From Mangrovihabitans endophyticus (GTDB taxonomy: Bacteria > Actinomycetota > Actinomycetes > Mycobacteriales > Micromonosporaceae), in the NCBI RefSeq assembly GCF_014646155.1, contig NZ_BMMX01000012.1, positions 62,001-126,000 of the forward strand: a DNA stretch of 64,000 nucleotides. The letters are read 5' to 3'. The notes under the pieces are model-generated. The model did no database searches and was not told where the DNA came from. It worked only from the letters and a program-made list of their open reading frames with translations. This document shows, in pieces, positions 60,689 to 64,000 of this stretch (within the stretch, counting starts at the first letter, position 1; each line of letters begins with the position of its first letter). Both the position numbers and the translations under genes were made by a program.

Positions 60689-62557
60689 TCACAGCCCTTC
60701 GGCGACGGCCGCAGCGATCTTCAACCATGCGTCGCGGGTCGGGCCGGACAGGTGGCCGTACCGCAACGGCTCACCCGAGTCGATCAGTTTCTCGTACGGT
60801 GCGAGCAGCACCGCCCGGGTGCGCGCCGCGAAGTGCCGCTGGATGGCGGGCAGGTCGATGTCCTTGCGGGTGGGCGGCATGGACACCACGCTGATGGCCT
60901 GCCGCACCAGGCGCTGGCGTCCGCTCTGCTCCAGGTGGTCGAGCATGCGGGCGGCGGTCTCCGCCGAGTCGTTGCGCGCGGACATGGTGATCACGAGCTG
61001 ATCGGTGGCGTCGATCGCGGCCTGCCAGTTCTGCGCCCGTACGTTGTTCCCGGTGTCCACGAAGATCAGCTTGTAGAACCGGCTGACGATCTCGCGGATC
61101 TCGGCGAACGCGTTGGCGGTGAGCATCTCGCCCGCGGTGGCCGATTCGTCGGAGGCCAGCACGTCGAACATGCCCTCGCCCTGGGCGCGGACGTACTGCG
61201 ACAGATCGCCCACCCGGCCGTGTGCACCCCGGAACAGGTGCAGGTCGCGCATCATGTCGCGGACCGTACGGGCATGGAAGTCCTGCTGCGCGCGCATGCC
61301 GAGGGTGCCCTGGGTCTCGTTGTTGTCCCAGGCGAGCACGTATCCGCCGCGCTTCTGCCCGAAGGTCATCGCGAGCAGCAGCACGGCGACCGTCTTGCCG
61401 GCCCCGCCCTTCGGGTTGACCACGGTGACCTGGCGCAGGCCGCCGAAGTTGCGGCGCACCATCTCGACGTCGCGCTTGTAGTCCAGTTCCCGCCTGCCAG
61501 GCGCGATGCGCAGCAGCCCGAGGGTGGACTTCTGGAGCATGGCGCGCGGACCCATGGTGGCGGTCGGCTCGGCGGGCTTTGCCAGGCGGCGGCGCGCGAA
61601 CTCCTCCGCGGTGGGTGTGTCGCCGGGGTTCCACGGCACCTGCTGGTACGGATCCACCGGCTGATAGGGATCCGCCGGCGGGGGGCCGGCAGAGTGGGGA
61701 CCGGCGGCCGGTGGCGCGGCGGGCGGTGGCGCGGTAGGCGGCGGGCCGGCGGGTGGTGACGCGGCGGGGCGCGCGCGCTGACGCGGAGCGGCCGGCGGTC
61801 GCTGGTCGCCCGCCCCGCGCGGGCCGGGACGGTAGACGGCGCCGTTCCCCGGATCGCCGGCGGCGCCGGGGCCGGGGCCGGGGCCGGGGCCGGGCGGCGG
61901 GGAAACCTCGTCCGGTCGCCGGGCGGGTGCCTCATGCGGTCGCCGGGCCGGTGCGTCCGCCGGACGCCGGGCAGGCGCCGGATCGGACGCGGCCGGGCGC
62001 GCGGTGCCCGTGCCGGACGGACCGACGCGGCCGCGATGTGGGCTGCCCAGCCGGTGCATGTCCACGTCATCATCGGCGGCGGGCGGACTCGCCTCGGTGG
62101 GCTGCCGCTGCGGCGGCTGCGCCCACGGCGAGTCCGCGATGCCCGTGGGCGTGTCCGCCTTGCCCGTCGGGGCATCAGGTCGCGGCGAGTCCGCATCGGC
62201 CGGTTCCTCGGCATGCTGCGGAAGGTGCGGCCAGGCGCCGTTGGCCACGCGCGGCTCCCCGGCCGGCGGCGGCGTCGCGACGTACGGCGGAGGCGGCTGC
62301 TGCGCCGGCGGTTGCGGGCGGGCGGGCGGTTCCGTGGCGCGCTCCGTGGGCCGGTACACGCCATGCTGCTCGGCCCCGCCGGAACGGCCCGGTGGGGTGG
62401 AGGCGGGCGTGGTGGGCCGCGATTCGTGCGGCACCGGCTTCCCGCCGTGCACCGGAGTCTCCAGCTCCTCGGGCGGCCAGAAGGGCTCCACGTCCCGGGC
62501 GGGCGGCGTGGCATTCGTGCCCGGGACGTAGACGCGGTCGGCGTTCTCGTCCTCCAC
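60689..62557 (-). CDS. MinD/ParA-like ATPase with long disordered N-terminus
   Basis: A 622-residue protein from GTG 62557, set by GGGGGAGG about 8 bases before it. The first 370 residues are Pro/Ala/Arg-rich and disordered (PAARPPDEV, PGPGPGPGAAG, APPPTAPPPAAPP). The C-terminal 250 residues are a SIMIBI ATPase: TVVNPKGGAGKTVAVLLLAM (deviant Walker A), WDNNETQGTLGMR and FVDTGNNVRAQNWQAAID. The layout matches EspI-like or type VII-associated MinD proteins of actinobacteria. Role could be in secretion, cell division or polarity; no partner gene is nearby. Confidence 0.85.
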   Translation of the reverse strand: MEDENADRVYVPGTNATPPARDVEPFWPPEELETPVHGGKPVPHESRPTTPASTPPGRSGGAEQHGVYRPTERATEPPARPQPPAQQPPPPYVATPPPAGEPRVANGAWPHLPQHAEEPADADSPRPDAPTGKADTPTGIADSPWAQPPQRQPTEASPPAADDDVDMHRLGSPHRGRVGPSGTGTARPAASDPAPARRPADAPARRPHEAPARRPDEVSPPPGPGPGPGPGAAGDPGNGAVYRPGPRGAGDQRPPAAPRQRARPAASPPAGPPPTAPPPAAPPAAGPHSAGPPPADPYQPVDPYQQVPWNPGDTPTAEEFARRRLAKPAEPTATMGPRAMLQKSTLGLLRIAPGRRELDYKRDVEMVRRNFGGLRQVTVVNPKGGAGKTVAVLLLAMTFGQKRGGYVLAWDNNETQGTLGMRAQQDFHARTVRDMMRDLHLFRGAHGRVGDLSQYVRAQGEGMFDVLASDESATAGEMLTANAFAEIREIVSRFYKLIFVDTGNNVRAQNWQAAIDATDQLVITMSARNDSAETAARMLDHLEQSGRQRLVRQAISVVSMPPTRKDIDLPAIQRHFAARTRAVLLAPYEKLIDSGEPLRYGHLSGPTRDAWLKIAAAVAEGL

Positions 62558-62588
62558 TGCTGCAACCTCCCCCAGGTCTCCTACCACT

Positions 62589-63572
62589 TCAGACTGGCAC
62601 AGCCGATCGGTTCGCGTACACCGCCCAGGCACCCGGTTCGATCCACCAGGATCGCTTGCGAGCCATCGATCCGCCTACCCCGTCGTCGAGAAAGTGCAGT
62701 TCACCGTCGCGGGGAAGCACCGAGGCGGCGCGGCCTCGGGCGCGGCGCACCTCGACGCGCACGCGGTTGCGCCGGAACCGGCGCCTGCTGACCACGGGCA
62801 CCGCCACGGCCACCTCGACCCGGCCGTCGCTGGGATCCCCGGCGGCCAGCAGCGGCAGGCCGTCGACTGTCGCATAGCCACCGGCGTTGCCGATGGCGCA
62901 CGCGAGAATGCCGTCCGTGCCGTCGGACAGCACCGCGTCGTCCACCTCCACCCGCCCGCGCCAGGTCACCGCGCGTCCGTGATCGTCCGCGCCGCCGATC
63001 AGCGCACCGTCCACGGTGACCGAACCGGCGTCGTTGCGCAGCAGATCGAGGCGCCGCACGTGGTCGCCGAGCACTGCGGCGGCTACCTCCTCCGGCGACC
63101 TCGGCAAGCCCAGTTGCGCCGCCAGATCGGCGGGTGCGGCGGCGTCCAGCGGCAGGATCGCCACCGGCGGCAGATCCGGCACGGTTCGGTCCGCGGCCAG
63201 GTCGGCGGGACGTTTGCTGGGCGGTGGGGCGTACCGGCGGACCAGCCGGCGCAGCACCGCGCGTAACTGACTGTCGGTCGCCGAAGCCACCACGAGGCGC
63301 AGGCCGCGGTCGTCCCGCGGCCAGGTCAGGCCGTCCGCGCGCGACGGGCCGTCGAGCCGGGTGAGCACCGCGTCGATCTCCGCATCCGAGGTGGCGACCA
63401 CGGTGTCCACCCGCGCGCCCCCGGCCCGAAGCGCGTCGGCGCATTTCAGCACGGGGACCCGCGGCGTGCAGCGGTCGTCCTTGCGCGCGTCGGATCCGCA
63501 CGCGCCGCAACCGCCGCCGCAGGCGTCGCCCTCGGCCAGGCTCAGCAGGACGACGTCGAGCACGGCGTTCAC
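62589..63572 (-). CDS. Diacylglycerol-kinase-like protein with Cys-rich N-terminus
   Basis: A 327-residue protein from GTG 63572, which overlaps the purA stop by 4 bases (GTGA). The N-terminus is Cys-rich ([20 protein letters not shown], then [14 protein letters not shown]), a possible metal site. The centre ([16 protein letters not shown] segment, [17 protein letters not shown]) and the second half ([40 protein letters not shown], then [14 protein letters not shown]) resemble the substrate domain of diacylglycerol kinase-related actinobacterial proteins linked to purA, but the classic ATP motif (GGDGT) is absent, so catalysis is uncertain. Confidence 0.6.
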   Translation of the reverse strand: MNAVLDVVLLSLAEGDACGGGCGACGSDARKDDRCTPRVPVLKCADALRAGGARVDTVVATSDAEIDAVLTRLDGPSRADGLTWPRDDRGLRLVVASATDSQLRAVLRRLVRRYAPPPSKRPADLAADRTVPDLPPVAILPLDAAAPADLAAQLGLPRSPEEVAAAVLGDHVRRLDLLRNDAGSVTVDGALIGGADDHGRAVTWRGRVEVDDAVLSDGTDGILACAIGNAGGYATVDGLPLLAAGDPSDGRVEVAVAVPVVSRRRFRRNRVRVEVRRARGRAASVLPRDGELHFLDDGVGGSMARKRSWWIEPGAWAVYANRSAVPV

Positions 63573-64000
63573 AGCACCGGGTGCCGCTCGATGACCGCCT
63601 CGCGGCCCGGACCGACGCCGACGATGGAGACCCGAGCGCCGACCCGGTGCTCGACGAACTCCACGAAGCGTTGCGCGTCCTTCGGCAGGTCCTCGAAGGA
63701 GCGGCAACCCGAGATGTCCGCCTTCCAGCCCGGCAGGGTCTCGTAGACCGGTACGGCGTGGTGGAAGTCGGACTGGTTGACCGGCATCTCGTCGTGGCGC
63801 ACGCCGTTCACGTCGTACGCCACGCAGACCGGGATCTCGTCCAAGCCGTCGTAGTTGTCGAGCTTGGTGAGGGCGAAGTCGGTGACGCCGTTGATCCGCT
63901 GGGCGTACCGGGCCATCACCAGGTCGAGCCAGCCGATCCGGCGTGGGCGGCCGGTCGTGGTGCCGTACTCGTGACCGACCTCGCGAAGGTAGTCGCCGAA
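63569..64000 (-). CDS. purA: Adenylosuccinate synthetase, 3' part
   Basis: The gene runs off the window edge. The visible 143 residues include [79 protein letters not shown] and [20 protein letters not shown], the C-terminal half of PurA with the GTP/IMP contacts TKLD and GVGP. It catalyses IMP + aspartate + GTP to adenylosuccinate. Its stop overlaps the next gene start by 4 bases. Confidence 0.96.
   Translation of the reverse strand, partial: FGDYLREVGHEYGTTTGRPRRIGWLDLVMARYAQRINGVTDFALTKLDNYDGLDEIPVCVAYDVNGVRHDEMPVNQSDFHHAVPVYETLPGWKADISGCRSFEDLPKDAQRFVEFVEHRVGARVSIVGVGPGREAVIERHPVL

Overview
This window is high-GC actinobacterial DNA. Codon use is strongly G/C at third positions, GTG starts are frequent, the actinobacterial dnaK-grpE-dnaJ-hspR order is present, and there are several proline-rich membrane proteins. 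The combination of purA, fba, DUF3151, clpB and a Cys-rich diacylglycerol-kinase-like gene suggests a Micromonosporaceae-type actinomycete. That placement is inferred from gene content; no rRNA or marker search was possible.

Layout. 1-2.2 kb: the end of an unrecognised gene, a decayed VanZ-like fragment and an OmpR/HisKA two-component pair. 2.2-12.1 kb: a carbohydrate locus on the minus strand (solute-binding lipoprotein, two ABC permeases, GH130 phosphorylase, secreted PL8 lyase with three discoidin-type domains) with a divergent LacI regulator and a palindrome inside a consensus-like promoter. 12.1-13.9 kb: a Uma2 gene, then a 1-kb segment holding a DUF433/DUF5615 pair between an intact tRNA-Gly(CCC) and a 42-bp copy of its 3' half, which looks like an integration scar. 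13.9-23.2 kb: housekeeping and stress genes (dcd, YciI-like, phosphoribosyltransferase, SpoIIE phosphatase, acyl-CoA dehydrogenase, SixA-like phosphatase, hemolysin-III family, thioredoxin-NHL protein). 23.2-30.4 kb: a 991-residue disordered membrane protein, a 49-residue small protein and a 2-oxoacid dehydrogenase operon (E1 alpha, E1 beta, E2). 30.8-36.9 kb: a Pro/Gly-rich one-pass protein, a conserved hypothetical and two large P-loop GTPases of the dynamin/YfjP type. 37-41.5 kb: dnaK-grpE-dnaJ-hspR. 41.5-46.8 kb: hypothetical, KhtT/KhtU-like cation/proton antiporter pair, sugar-efflux type MFS protein, secreted FG-GAP protein. 46.9-52 kb: clpB, a small gene and two related four-helix membrane proteins with repeat-rich tails. 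52-53 kb: a gene-poor, less GC-rich stretch with a possible 43-residue peptide gene and an ArsR regulator. 53.4-64 kb: class II aldolase, DedA, fba, LOG-family protein, DUF3151, YeiH/YeiE-type pair, a MinD-like ATPase with a disordered N-terminus, a diacylglycerol-kinase-like protein and the 3' part of purA.

How genes work together. The ABC/LacI/GH130/PL8 block reads as one sugar-responsive operon for an acidic or mannose-containing polysaccharide. Three HAIR-type inverted repeats (two before dnaK, one before clpB) tie both chaperone units to HspR, which lies between them. The E1/E2 genes overlap or nearly overlap and would be co-translated. Several stop/start overlaps (response regulator/kinase, toxin/antitoxin, dnaK/grpE, purA/kinase-like, 991-residue protein/thioredoxin) mark operons.

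Nothing here is clearly an undescribed system. The best candidates for follow-up are the PL8/GH130 locus, the tRNA-flanked toxin-antitoxin segment, the peptide-like ORF at 52.7 kb and the paired GTPases.
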